From contig CAYXQJ010000008.1 of assembly GCA_964467455.1 (NCBI GenBank), forward strand, positions 38,375 to 102,374: a DNA stretch of 64,000 bases, written 5' to 3'. A program made the position numbers and the translations under genes. A model generated the notes under the pieces. It made no database searches. It saw only the letters and a list, made by a program, of their open reading frames with translations, and was not told the DNA's origin. Origin of the DNA: OLB6 sp964467455 (GTDB lineage Bacteria > Bacteroidota > Ignavibacteria > Kapaibacteriales > Kapaibacteriaceae). Of this stretch, positions 24,677-33,441 are shown in pieces (the first letter of the stretch is position 1; every line of letters starts with the position of its first letter).

Positions 24677-27532
24677 TCAACGAACAACGTGAAGATGATG
24701 AGCAGAAAGACCTGTCTGCGATTCGATCACGAAGGTATACATCCCTTGGGCGAGTGCGGCAACGTCGACGGTGAATCGCGTCTGCGATCCATCGAGAACA
24801 CCGCTTGCAACGCGAGATCCGGTCAGATCGATGATCGACCACGAGCGTGCCGACGAGGTGAGCTGAACGTCGATCGTTGACTGCGCGGGGTTCGGCGCGA
24901 TCGTCATGATGGCATCACGTACTTCATCGACGCTGTTCGGTCGTTCGATCGTCTCACGCACGATCTCCGATGCCTCTTCCACCGTTGCACCTACGCCGAT
25001 CACGATCATAAAGGAGCGTCGTTCATTAGGCGCGATCGTGCCGGGGAATCGCATACCTAGGACGCCGCAGGCATCGCCTACCTCAAACGTTTGGATGGAG
25101 GCGTTCGAGGATAATAACGTGATCACGTCGGCATCGGTGAGGCCATCGTTGTCGTCCACATACTGATCCAACAACATCCCTGCCGCTTGCGGCTCAAAAG
25201 AGAGTTCGGAAGAGACAGCCGCACACACAACAACGGCATCAACATCATCACGTTCGAAGAGTTGTGCCAGACCGAGTTCTCGGAAAGATGTCGGCAATGC
25301 TTCGGGAGCAAGCCGTGTTTTGTTGCTCGCTCCGGCGTTGCCAACATCCCAATCGAAGAAATAGCCGGCGGCAAGATCATTCAACGTCGATGACGAACGA
25401 TTCTCCACATCGATCGAGATCACCGTCGAACGAGCGTCGGCTGACGGAAACGTAAAGCGTTGCGTCACGCGTACGCCGATCTCACGCGACGTGCCAACGT
25501 TCGCATCCGTCATGATGCCTCGTTCAGGATCGGGAGCAACGAAGGACTTCTCCGCAGTGAAGTCCGAGATGTTTGTCAGGTTGTTGTAAGCCTTCAGGGC
25601 ATGGTCGCCCCCTTCAGACAAAATGAAACCCGACGGCGAGATGAGAACGAACTCAGGTTTCCAATTGAAGCCGATGCCTTGGCGGGTAACGAGACTGCTG
25701 CTAAAGCCAAAGGTGCCGTCGTCGCCGACAGAATACACAAGTGCCTGGTTCTCCATCGTCGTCATCGCCGGCGGTGGCATTAGGCGATCTAATGCCCGAT
25801 CATCATACGATCCATCATCTTGCATTTGTAGTTCAAGCAAACACGGAGTTTCGGTGTATTGTTTGATCACAAGCGTAAAGGGGCCGACCATGACATCACG
25901 ACCTGATGTAATGCTTGCAGATGTCGTCATGTCTGTGAGGAACTGGACATTCCAGTTGTTGGCATCAAGCACGCTTAGCTTATACGTCATCGCACCCGTG
26001 GCCGCCAGGTCGTTGGCGAGTTGGTACGTGACGTTGAGCGTATCACCGATCGCATACCGATCGGCCGGACTTCCGTCAGTACGCGTCCAGCTGGCGTTGA
26101 CGATGCGTACGGCCGAGATCGATGAAGGATCTGTTGTCAGCGCTTGGACCGCATCGATACGACCTGAGACGTACGGTGCGATCTGTTGATTCTTATTGGA
26201 GATGTCGACGGCCGTGCGACGTAACAGTGCTGCGACCTGACGAGGATTGAGCGCGCTATGTCGAACGCGCACAAGGGCTGCAAGTCCTGCTGCCATGGGT
26301 GCGGCGAACGATGTTCCGGTATTACCGCTCGTAGTGTAGCCATTACCGGGGATCGTGGCAAGGGCATCATTGCCCGGTGCCATGACCATGCTGTTCAAGC
26401 CCAGTCCTGATGATGACTCCACAAAGTCAATCACGGTGGTCTCACCTACGCCGATCACACCGTCATATGCCGAAGGGTAGTTGAGTTCGTTCCATCCGTC
26501 ACCACTGGCACCACTGCCATGATTGCCCGCCGAGGCGGTGACGACCATGTTATTGGCCAGACAGTAGTCGATCACGGCTTGGTCGATCGGTGAGAAGGGC
26601 TTTACCACTCCCCATGAGCAGTTCGTGACGTCGAATCCTTGCTGAGCCGCGTAGATGAGTGACTGATAGCCATAGATCACACCACCCGTAGTGATCCGTG
26701 CTGTTTTCATCGGAAAGATCTTGCATCGTCCGCCGACGCCGGCCATGCCTGTAGCATTGTTCCATGTGGCACCGGCGATTCCAGCCACGCGAGTACCGTG
26801 GGCGTTAGATCGGTTGTTTCGTGTATCGCCCGGCGACGTACCATCTTCCTGCCACGTGAAGTTGTAGCCCTGATAGTCGTCAATGGCGCCGTTGTTGTCA
26901 TCATCAATACTGTTGTTGGGGATCTCAAGCGCATTGGTCCATAACGACCCGTTCAGATCTTCGTGCGTCTGATCAACGCCATTATCGCTGATACCGATCA
27001 CAAGACCTGGATCACCGTCTTCGATGTCCCACGCTTGCGCCAATCGCATCGTGGCCAACGCCGTTTGTGAGCTGAATTCGGGGTCATTGGTCGCCCCCTG
27101 CACCTGTGCGACGTAATATGGTTCGGCAAAGACGACGTCCTGATCCTTCAGTAGACGCTGTATGGCTTGCTGGGGCATGATCGGTCCGGCATAACGGACG
27201 ATCACGGAGCGCATCAACTTGTCTTCGGCGATATAGAGGGCTTGGCTGTTGCTCCCAATGAACCGGCGCGTCCATGCACCATAAAGCACACTCTTGTTAG
27301 GGGGCAGGAGTTGTCCCACTACCTCAAAACCCTCGGGAAGTGCTGCTTGCGGATCCCATACATCAACGCCGGGGCGGAGTTGCACCATGAGAATACCGGC
27401 GAGAAGGCGTTTTCCGCCGATCTCGACCTCCGATGCCTCGGCCAAGGCGCTTTGCGCTGAGGCAGTTACGGCCCCCAGGCACGTTGCCAGTAGGAGCATC
27501 CCGAGCTTTGAACGAAGTTTGTACTCTATCAT
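24677..27532 (-). CDS. Second subtilisin-like (S8) protease with T9SS sorting domain
   Basis: A 951-residue paralogue of the neighbouring protease. Catalytic residues: Asp (IGISDNGVDQTHEDL, near 182), His (NAHGTRVAGIAGA, near 246) and Ser (NTGTSFAAPMAAGLAAL, near 408), with SAGNHGSGASG for the oxyanion hole. The C-terminus (IAPNPAQSTIDVQLTSSARS ... GMYTFVIESQ, ending LHVVR) is a T9SS type A domain. Signal peptide: LGMLLLATCLGAVTASA. Its start lies only 12 bp from the divergent dnaX start, so its promoter must overlap dnaX coding sequence. Confidence 0.92.
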   Translation of the reverse strand: MIEYKLRSKLGMLLLATCLGAVTASAQSALAEASEVEIGGKRLLAGILMVQLRPGVDVWDPQAALPEGFEVVGQLLPPNKSVLYGAWTRRFIGSNSQALYIAEDKLMRSVIVRYAGPIMPQQAIQRLLKDQDVVFAEPYYVAQVQGATNDPEFSSQTALATMRLAQAWDIEDGDPGLVIGISDNGVDQTHEDLNGSLWTNALEIPNNSIDDDNNGAIDDYQGYNFTWQEDGTSPGDTRNNRSNAHGTRVAGIAGATWNNATGMAGVGGRCKIFPMKTARITTGGVIYGYQSLIYAAQQGFDVTNCSWGVVKPFSPIDQAVIDYCLANNMVVTASAGNHGSGASGDGWNELNYPSAYDGVIGVGETTVIDFVESSSGLGLNSMVMAPGNDALATIPGNGYTTSGNTGTSFAAPMAAGLAALVRVRHSALNPRQVAALLRRTAVDISNKNQQIAPYVSGRIDAVQALTTDPSSISAVRIVNASWTRTDGSPADRYAIGDTLNVTYQLANDLAATGAMTYKLSVLDANNWNVQFLTDMTTSASITSGRDVMVGPFTLVIKQYTETPCLLELQMQDDGSYDDRALDRLMPPPAMTTMENQALVYSVGDDGTFGFSSSLVTRQGIGFNWKPEFVLISPSGFILSEGGDHALKAYNNLTNISDFTAEKSFVAPDPERGIMTDANVGTSREIGVRVTQRFTFPSADARSTVISIDVENRSSSTLNDLAAGYFFDWDVGNAGASNKTRLAPEALPTSFRELGLAQLFERDDVDAVVVCAAVSSELSFEPQAAGMLLDQYVDDNDGLTDADVITLLSSNASIQTFEVGDACGVLGMRFPGTIAPNERRSFMIVIGVGATVEEASEIVRETIERPNSVDEVRDAIMTIAPNPAQSTIDVQLTSSARSWSIIDLTGSRVASGVLDGSQTRFTVDVAALAQGMYTFVIESQTGLSAHHLHVVR

Positions 27533-27544
27533 ACCGCACTGATC

Positions 27545-29239
27545 ATGTCAGACCAACAAAGTTTCATCGTCACCGCACGAAAATGGCGACCCCTGAGGTT
27601 CGCCGACGTCGTGGGGCAGGACCATATCACCACGACGCTGAAGAATGCCATCGCGTCGAACCGACTGCACCATGCCTTCCTGTTCACAGGACCTCGGGGC
27701 GTTGGCAAGACGACCTGTGCGAGGATCCTCGCACGGGCGGTGAACTGCACCAGCCCGATCGATCATGAGCCGTGTAATCAGTGTGATGCCTGTAAGGATG
27801 TGTTGGAAGGTCGCAGCGTTGACGTGATCGAGATCGACGGGGCTTCGAATAACTCCGTCGACGACGTCCGTAAACTACGAGACAACGCCAAATATGCCCC
27901 CTTACATGGTCGATACAAGATGTACATCATCGATGAGGTACATATGTTATCGACGGCGGCGTTCAATGCACTGCTGAAGACGCTGGAAGAACCGCCGCCC
28001 CATTTGATCTTCGTCTTTGCGACCACGGAGATCCATAAGGTCCCGGCTACGATCCTGAGTCGATGCCAGCGTTTCGACTTCCGCCGCATGGAGATCGCCT
28101 CGATCGTAGGTCACCTTACCACGATCGCCAAGGCCGAAGGCATCACGATCGACGAAGCATCACTGGTGGCCATCGCCAAGAAGGCAGACGGCTCGATGCG
28201 TGACTCGCAGTCGATCTTCGATCAGGTGGTGTCGTTCTGCGGTACAACGATCACGGCTTCTTCCGTGGCCGATGCTCTGCACTTGATCGACGCTGATTTC
28301 TACTTCGAGCTTTCGGATGCTGTACGCGATCACGACGTCAAACGCATGTTCGAGCTCTCACGTCAGGTGATCGCCCGAGGATATGACCTGCAAGAATGCC
28401 TCATCGGACTGTTAGAGCACTACCGCAACTTCTTGACCGTGCTCACGACCGGGTCGACCGATCTGATCGATGCTGCGGCCACGACTCTACAACGATATTC
28501 TGACGATGCTGCACAGCTCACGCAAGCCGATGTACTTCGCATCATGACGCTCATCACGCAGGGTGAAGCAGTGCTGCGACAACATCCACCGCAGCCTCGT
28601 GTCCGCTTTGAGTTTACGCTGGCACAGCTTGCCGCGATGGACAAGACCATCGAACTCTCCGATCTCCTCTCGCGTCTCTCTGCAACACCATCTTCTCCGG
28701 TAGGGGGCGTTGCCATGGCCGTGAAGGTTGGGAATAGTCAGCGAGTATCAAGCAGCGAGCAGCGAGTCTCTAGCACACTAGCTGTCCAGCCGACTAGCCC
28801 TCTTCCCCGCGTGACAGGTTTGACGGCCAAGATCCGCGAGAGTTCCCAACCGGTGAGTGCGCTCTCTGTGCGCAACCTCGCCGACAAATGGACGCACGTG
28901 TTAGATGAATTGCCGGAACACCTGGCATTTGTACGTTCGACATCAAAACAAGGACTTCTGGTGATCGAACTTCTTGAGGTCGGACTGGTGTTACGTCCCT
29001 CGTCAGAGGTCATTCAACGCCGTCTTGCAGACTTGTTGCCCGACCTCAAGCAACATTTGGCAGCGGTCTATGGTGCACCGGTAGCGGTTCAACTCATGCC
29101 TGTTCAACAGAATCCGGTGGTCACAGCACAAGACGCAGCAGCCAACCCACAGCAACGGCCGGCCTCGTTGGATCAGCCGACGCCGATCGAACAAGCACTC
29201 GTCGATCTGTTCAAAGCCCGCAAAGTTTCCGTCAACTAA
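27545..29239 (+). CDS. dnaX: DNA polymerase III subunit gamma/tau
   Basis: The clamp-loader ATPase. 564 residues: ARKWRPLRFADVVGQDHI, Walker A GPRGVGKTTCARILARA near residue 50, a C4 zinc site (C-x8-C-x2-C-x2-C around CTSPIDHEPCNQCDAC), Walker B/sensor region DEVHMLSTAAFNALLKTLEE and ATTEIHKVPATILSRCQRFD. A flexible linker (about 385-425), partly from a tandem array (QRVSSSEQRVSS), precedes a C-terminal domain like that of tau (ADKWTHVLDELPEHLAFVRS). First gene of the dnaX-bcp-tatD-upp run. Confidence 0.97.
   Translation: MSDQQSFIVTARKWRPLRFADVVGQDHITTTLKNAIASNRLHHAFLFTGPRGVGKTTCARILARAVNCTSPIDHEPCNQCDACKDVLEGRSVDVIEIDGASNNSVDDVRKLRDNAKYAPLHGRYKMYIIDEVHMLSTAAFNALLKTLEEPPPHLIFVFATTEIHKVPATILSRCQRFDFRRMEIASIVGHLTTIAKAEGITIDEASLVAIAKKADGSMRDSQSIFDQVVSFCGTTITASSVADALHLIDADFYFELSDAVRDHDVKRMFELSRQVIARGYDLQECLIGLLEHYRNFLTVLTTGSTDLIDAAATTLQRYSDDAAQLTQADVLRIMTLITQGEAVLRQHPPQPRVRFEFTLAQLAAMDKTIELSDLLSRLSATPSSPVGGVAMAVKVGNSQRVSSSEQRVSSTLAVQPTSPLPRVTGLTAKIRESSQPVSALSVRNLADKWTHVLDELPEHLAFVRSTSKQGLLVIELLEVGLVLRPSSEVIQRRLADLLPDLKQHLAAVYGAPVAVQLMPVQQNPVVTAQDAAANPQQRPASLDQPTPIEQALVDLFKARKVSVN
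28736..28802. repeat. Tandem array encoding a dnaX linker
   Basis: AGTCAGCGAGTATCAAGCAGCGAGCAG-type words (units of about 8 bp) followed by CTAGCACACTAGCTG-type words. The first word closely matches the reverse complement of the array at 52440-52470 and the second matches the arrays at 47289-47337 and 48488-48526. The array lies where domain III meets the tau-specific region. Confidence 0.7.
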
Positions 29240-29247
29240 CGCTCGTT

Positions 29248-29724
29248 ATGGCACTATCTCCCGGTTCAAAAGCACCTGCGTTCAAAGCCCCAACAAACAG
29301 TGATGGCACGTTTGCCCTCAAAGATGCTAAGGGGGCGTATCTGGTTCTGTACTTCTATCCCAAAGACGATACTTCGGCCTGCACCGCTGAAGCATGCGAC
29401 TTCCGTGACTCCATGAAGAGGATCACAAAGAGCGGCGCACAGGTAGTTGGCGTAAGCCCCGACAGTGTGAAGGCACACGACAAGTTCATCACCAAGTATG
29501 ATCTCAATTTCGCGTTGGTCTCCGACGAAGACACGAAGATCTGTCAGGCCTACGATGTCTGGAAAGAGAAGTCGATGTACGGCCGGAAATACATGGGTGT
29601 TGTGCGGACAACGTATTTGATCGACCCCAAGGGCAAGATCGTGCACACGTGGGAGAACGTGAAGGTGAAAGGACACGTTGACGAGGTCCTAGCCATGTTG
29701 AAGGAACTGGGCGCCGGTGCATGA
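29248..29724 (+). CDS. bcp: Thioredoxin-dependent thiol peroxidase (Bcp/PrxQ)
   Basis: A peroxiredoxin that reduces hydroperoxides. 158 residues: ALSPGSKAPAFKAPT start, LYFYPKDDTSACTAEACDFR with the peroxidatic Cys in SACT and a second Cys five residues later (the PrxQ resolving position), and MGVVRTTYLIDPKGKIVHTW. Cytosolic, no signal peptide. It begins 8 bp after dnaX and overlaps the next gene by 4 bp. Confidence 0.95.
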   Translation: MALSPGSKAPAFKAPTNSDGTFALKDAKGAYLVLYFYPKDDTSACTAEACDFRDSMKRITKSGAQVVGVSPDSVKAHDKFITKYDLNFALVSDEDTKICQAYDVWKEKSMYGRKYMGVVRTTYLIDPKGKIVHTWENVKVKGHVDEVLAMLKELGAGA

Positions 29725-31292
29725 TCGATTCCCACGCCCACATCGATACCAAGGCCTTTGATGAGGATCGCGATGAGATGCTGGCACGAGCATGGGATGC
29801 CGGTGTGACGGCAATTGTCGTGCCCGACATCGAACCGCCGCGTCGACCGCACCTGATCAGCGTTGTTGACAGTGACCCGCGTATTTTTCGCGGCATAGGC
29901 GTCCACCCCCATCATGTCGGCGAGATCACTGAAGCCGAATTGGACGTGATCGAAGCCGGATGTACGGCACCGAAGGTGGTTGCCATCGGAGAGATCGGAC
30001 TCGACTACTACTACGACTTCTGTCCGCCCGACGTGCAGAAATCGTACTTTCGTGCTCAGATACGCATTGCAAAACGCCACGGCTTGCCCATTATCGTGCA
30101 TAATCGAGAGTCGGATGCCGACGTTCTCGATATCCTTGAAGATGAGCAAGACGGTACCCTACGCGGCGTGCTGCACTGCTTTTCCAGCGGCGTGGACGTT
30201 CTCGAACGTGCCCTGTCGATCGGAATGCACATCTCCTTCACGGGCAATATCACGTTCAAGAATTCGACATTGGACGACGTGGTCAAGTCCGTACCGGATG
30301 ATCGCTTTATGATCGAGACAGACTCGCCCTACATCACACCCGTCCCGCACCGCGGGAAACGCAATGAGCCGGCCCACGTCGGCCTGGTTGCCCACAAGAT
30401 CGCGGAACTCAAGAACATGACTATGGAACACGTGACCGACCTCACCACTGCCACAGCAAAGCGTTTCTTTGCGCTCTCTCTATCTATGATCGCCTTGGTC
30501 TGCACGGCCGTTGCGCAACCGGCCATGCCGAACGAAGACGATTATCCAGATGATCGCGACTGGGAGATCGCACTCGACAATTACTACGCAGACTCCGTGG
30601 CCTATGAGAAGTGGATCAAGCCGCGAACGATCGGCTTCGGTGTCTCCTACGGCTCCAACACCGTCGTCGAGCTCCAGCAATTCATGCAGCGTTACTCGAA
30701 TACCTACGTTCTCGGGCTTTCAGAGACCGATCCTACGCGCTGGACGTTCTACGATCGCGAAGAAGGTCCTAATCGGTCGTTCTCATTCGAAGGTCTCTCC
30801 TCGATTGGCGCCACCATCACATACGGTCTCTCCACAAACTTCGTCGTCGAAGGTTCTTGGTTCTATACCCAGAACACCGGACCGGCAGAGGACTTCGGCC
30901 TTGACCCGATCACCATCAACGTCATCGAGCTAACCACCTTATACAGTCTCAACCCGTATAGCAAGGTGAACTTCCTACCCCAGATCGGCGCAACCGTAGC
31001 GATGACCGATGACGGCACGATATCAACAACAAAATTCGGGATCAACGGTGGTCTCGGTCTCGGTATCAACATTCCAACAAGTATCGGATTATTCTATCCT
31101 GTGTTTAACGTCCGATTCAACTTCATGATCGGCACCGACCAAGATCGTATCGTAACGAAGTATAACAATCCGGTCACAGGTGAACCATGGACCATGGACG
31201 GGAACCCGAACGTCCAGTCCGTCGACCTTGCTGACGTCAATACGATCTATTCGATCCCGCGACTTACGATCCTGTTCTATCCGAAATTCTAA
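29721..31292 (+). CDS. TatD-family nuclease fused in frame to an outer-membrane beta-barrel-like protein
   Basis: Residues 1-255 are a complete TatD metal-dependent deoxyribonuclease: MIDSHAHIDTKAF, GEIGLDYYYDFCPPDVQ, IVHNRESDADV, HCFSSGVDVLE and METDSPYITPVPHRGKRNEP-type metal ligands. The normal TatD end TTATAKRFFALS has no stop. The frame continues as SLSMIALVCTAVAQ|PAMP, which reads as a signal peptide whose basic n-region is the TatD tail. About 255 residues of beta-rich, aromatic-rich sequence ending TILFYPKF, with a terminal aromatic as in beta-barrels, complete the frame. In-frame ATGs at 30417 and 30423 could start the second protein alone. Either a genuine fusion or two overlapping products. 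Confidence 0.85.
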   Translation: MIDSHAHIDTKAFDEDRDEMLARAWDAGVTAIVVPDIEPPRRPHLISVVDSDPRIFRGIGVHPHHVGEITEAELDVIEAGCTAPKVVAIGEIGLDYYYDFCPPDVQKSYFRAQIRIAKRHGLPIIVHNRESDADVLDILEDEQDGTLRGVLHCFSSGVDVLERALSIGMHISFTGNITFKNSTLDDVVKSVPDDRFMIETDSPYITPVPHRGKRNEPAHVGLVAHKIAELKNMTMEHVTDLTTATAKRFFALSLSMIALVCTAVAQPAMPNEDDYPDDRDWEIALDNYYADSVAYEKWIKPRTIGFGVSYGSNTVVELQQFMQRYSNTYVLGLSETDPTRWTFYDREEGPNRSFSFEGLSSIGATITYGLSTNFVVEGSWFYTQNTGPAEDFGLDPITINVIELTTLYSLNPYSKVNFLPQIGATVAMTDDGTISTTKFGINGGLGLGINIPTSIGLFYPVFNVRFNFMIGTDQDRIVTKYNNPVTGEPWTMDGNPNVQSVDLADVNTIYSIPRLTILFYPKF

Positions 31293-31295
31293 CGT

Positions 31296-31913
31296 ATGAC
31301 GACGATCCTCAGCGGCACCGGCCTCGGCAATGACTTGGCGATCATTCGCACGGCCACCGTCCCGAGTGCTGAGTTTCGGGCTGCCGTACATCGCATCGGA
31401 CTCCATCTCGCCGTCGAGACGTCCAAACATCTCCCTGCAACCACAACCACGGTCGCCACTCCCCTGGAGACCACGCCATGTGACGTGATCAGCGGCGACG
31501 TGATCTTGCTGCCGGTCCTCCGGGCCGGATTGGGACTGCTCGCCCCCTTCCAAGAGATCTTGCCAATGGCATCGGTAGGGTTCGAGGGCCTCAAGCGTAA
31601 CGAGGAAACACTCGTTCCGGAAGAATACTACCGCAAGATCCCGCCGTCAACAGCGCACACGACCTTTATCGTGATCGACCCGATGTTGGCCACCGGCGGT
31701 AGTCTTCACGCAACCCTCAAGCACCTCGAATCACTACCCCATGCCAAGATCATGGCGGCATGTGTGATCGCCGCACCGGAGGGTGTTGCCGTGATCGAGC
31801 AGCAGCATCCGAACACGGCGTTGGTCATTGCCGCACAAGACCGCCAACTCAATGCCCAAGGATACATCGTACCCGGACTTGGCGATGCCGGCGACCGATT
31901 GTTTGGTACCTGA
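31296..31913 (+). CDS. upp: Uracil phosphoribosyltransferase
   Basis: Pyrimidine salvage: uracil + PRPP to UMP. 205 residues: LPVLRAGLGLLAPFQEILP, IPPSTAHTTFIVIDPMLATGGSLHA-type PRPP loop (DPMLATGGS) and the uracil-binding GYIVPGLGDAGDRLFGT at the C-terminus. It starts 3 bp after the preceding stop and is the last gene of the dnaX run. Confidence 0.96.
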   Translation: MTTILSGTGLGNDLAIIRTATVPSAEFRAAVHRIGLHLAVETSKHLPATTTTVATPLETTPCDVISGDVILLPVLRAGLGLLAPFQEILPMASVGFEGLKRNEETLVPEEYYRKIPPSTAHTTFIVIDPMLATGGSLHATLKHLESLPHAKIMAACVIAAPEGVAVIEQQHPNTALVIAAQDRQLNAQGYIVPGLGDAGDRLFGT

Positions 31914-31947
31914 ACGCATCTTTTTTCGACACCCTGACAAAAATCAC

Positions 31948-31978
31948 TTTGGCAAGGGGGCAGGTGGGTGTATGTTTA
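31948..31978 (+). promoter_or_regulatory. Bacteroidota-type promoter upstream of the 76-aa gene
   Basis: TTTG (31948-31951), a 19-bp spacer, then TATGTTTA (31971-31978), one mismatch from TAnnTTTG. Spacing matches the -33/-7 pair of Bacteroidota sigma factors. An AGGGGGC heptamer lies in the spacer (31955-31961). The start codon is 48 bp downstream. Confidence 0.5.
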
Positions 31979-32026
31979 GACAGTTTCTAACATGTTCAAC
32001 GATCTGATGACTAAAAGGAGGCCCTG

Positions 32027-32257
32027 ATGACGATCTTCCACTTCGGCAAGCACAGCGTCCCGTTCAGCGATATTCACGACATCAACGTGGAGTACAAATA
32101 CCACGAAAACGAGATCTACGTTGACCTTGAGATCAATGGCGGGGCACAACTCAGCTTGAACCTTCCCGATTCTCTGACGTTCATGGAGCAGTTCATCGCG
32201 AAGATCCGCGAAGAGAAAGACATCAAAGCTCCGACGCCGACACCGAATCAGAACTGA
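32027..32257 (+). CDS. Small soluble protein of unknown function
   Basis: A 76-residue acidic protein (FHFGKHSVPFSDIHDINVEY, then a helix ending IREEKDIKAPTPTPNQN). It is predicted to fold as beta strands followed by a helix, with no signal peptide or TM. I do not recognise the family. It has a strong Shine-Dalgarno AAAAGGAGG (32013-32021), unusual here, its own candidate promoter and a terminator, so it is a monocistronic and possibly highly expressed gene. Confidence 0.8.
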   Translation: MTIFHFGKHSVPFSDIHDINVEYKYHENEIYVDLEINGGAQLSLNLPDSLTFMEQFIAKIREEKDIKAPTPTPNQN

Positions 32258-32283
32258 TCTCGTCGACCATACGATACATGACG

Positions 32284-32311
32284 AACGCCGGCCTACAGGT
32301 CGGCGTTTTTT
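32284..32311 (+). terminator. Rho-independent terminator after the 76-aa gene
   Basis: A 10-bp stem (AACGCCGGCC with GGTCGGCGTT, one G-T pair) around TACA, followed by TTTTTT. The stop codon of the convergent aminotransferase gene (32293-32295) lies inside this hairpin. Confidence 0.9.
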
Positions 32312-33441
32312 ATTGCCGCGACCAGTGCGTCCAGGTCGGCCTCTGATGTGTGGAGGTGGACACTGAATCGAAGGATCGGTACGGCAAGCCACGGATGCAC
32401 GACCACTTCGATATGATGTTCCTCCATCAGCCACGTCTTGAGACGAACAAGGTCCGTACCATCCGGAAGTCGAATGGCACCCATCAATAGCTCGTCGTCT
32501 CGCCACGACGATGCAACGGCGGAAAGTCCATCGATCACCAGCAAGCGCTCCATCGTAGCATTCTTCAACGCACGCAGACGTGCTCGTTCGGTTGTCCAAT
32601 CAAGGGCATCAAGCCAGTCCAGACCGGCAGGGATCGTAAGGAACGGACTGATGTCGCGCGTTCCGAGGTATTCATGTTCATCAACGAACGCCCCCTCACC
32701 CGTAGTTGGGATATCTGAACCCCAGCTTACGGTAAGGGGCGGGACCAATTCCGTGGCCTTCGGCGAGACCCACAAGAAGGCAGAGCCCTTGGGAGTGCAT
32801 GCCCACTTGTGATAGTTGCCGGTGTAGAAGGTGGCGTTCAATGTCGTGAGGTCGAGATCGAGTTGTGCCGGACCGTGGGCACCGTCGATGAACGTCATGA
32901 TACCACGTTCTGCAGCGCGACGACAGATCTCTTCAACGGGAAGGCGCACGGCGGTCGGCGACGTGATGTGACTGAGGAAGATCAATTTCGTGCGCTCGGT
33001 GACACCGCCCCAGATGATGTCGACCATCTCTTCCATGCTTGGCGCAGGGAATGGAATGGACTGACGTTTGATCACCATGCCTGTGGATGCGCAATGAGCA
33101 TTCCACGCTCGCATACAAGCACCGTATTCGTGATCCACGGTGAGGAGCTCATCACCCGGAGCGAAGACCGACGCCATGGCATGAGCGATGACGTTGACGC
33201 CATACGTGGAGTTGACCACAGCGACGACATCTTGCTGGCGAACGTGGAGATGGGCGGCAAGCCGTGCACGTACGGGCTGCATATATTCCGCCGCCTTGAC
33301 GAAGAACGCAACTGGCTGATGCTCCATCAGCTCTTGCCAGCGGCGTTGTTCGTCGATCAACACTCGAGGGGTCGAGCCAAACGACCCGTGATTGAGAAAG
33401 ATCACGTTGGGATCCAGAAGGAAGTCCTTCTTCGTGATCAC
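32293..33441 (-). CDS. PLP-dependent aminotransferase class V (isopenicillin-N-epimerase-like)
   Basis: A 382-residue fold-type I enzyme. FLNHGSFGSTPRVLIDEQ is typical of the CefD/EgtE-like branch; IDGAHGPAQLDLDL carries the PLP-pyridine Asp, and TGNYHKWACTPKGSAFLW carries the Schiff-base Lys. Substrate unknown: members include isopenicillin N epimerase and cysteine desulfurase-like lyases. The start overlaps the stop of the OmpA-family gene by 4 bp. Confidence 0.88.
   Translation of the reverse strand: MITKKDFLLDPNVIFLNHGSFGSTPRVLIDEQRRWQELMEHQPVAFFVKAAEYMQPVRARLAAHLHVRQQDVVAVVNSTYGVNVIAHAMASVFAPGDELLTVDHEYGACMRAWNAHCASTGMVIKRQSIPFPAPSMEEMVDIIWGGVTERTKLIFLSHITSPTAVRLPVEEICRRAAERGIMTFIDGAHGPAQLDLDLTTLNATFYTGNYHKWACTPKGSAFLWVSPKATELVPPLTVSWGSDIPTTGEGAFVDEHEYLGTRDISPFLTIPAGLDWLDALDWTTERARLRALKNATMERLLVIDGLSAVASSWRDDELLMGAIRLPDGTDLVRLKTWLMEEHHIEVVVHPWLAVPILRFSVHLHTSEADLDALVAAIKNADL

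Noticed and set aside
27545..29239. Programmed frameshift in dnaX
   Set aside because: No A6G-type slippery heptamer followed by a stop in the -1 frame was found near the domain III boundary; one long tau-like product is read.
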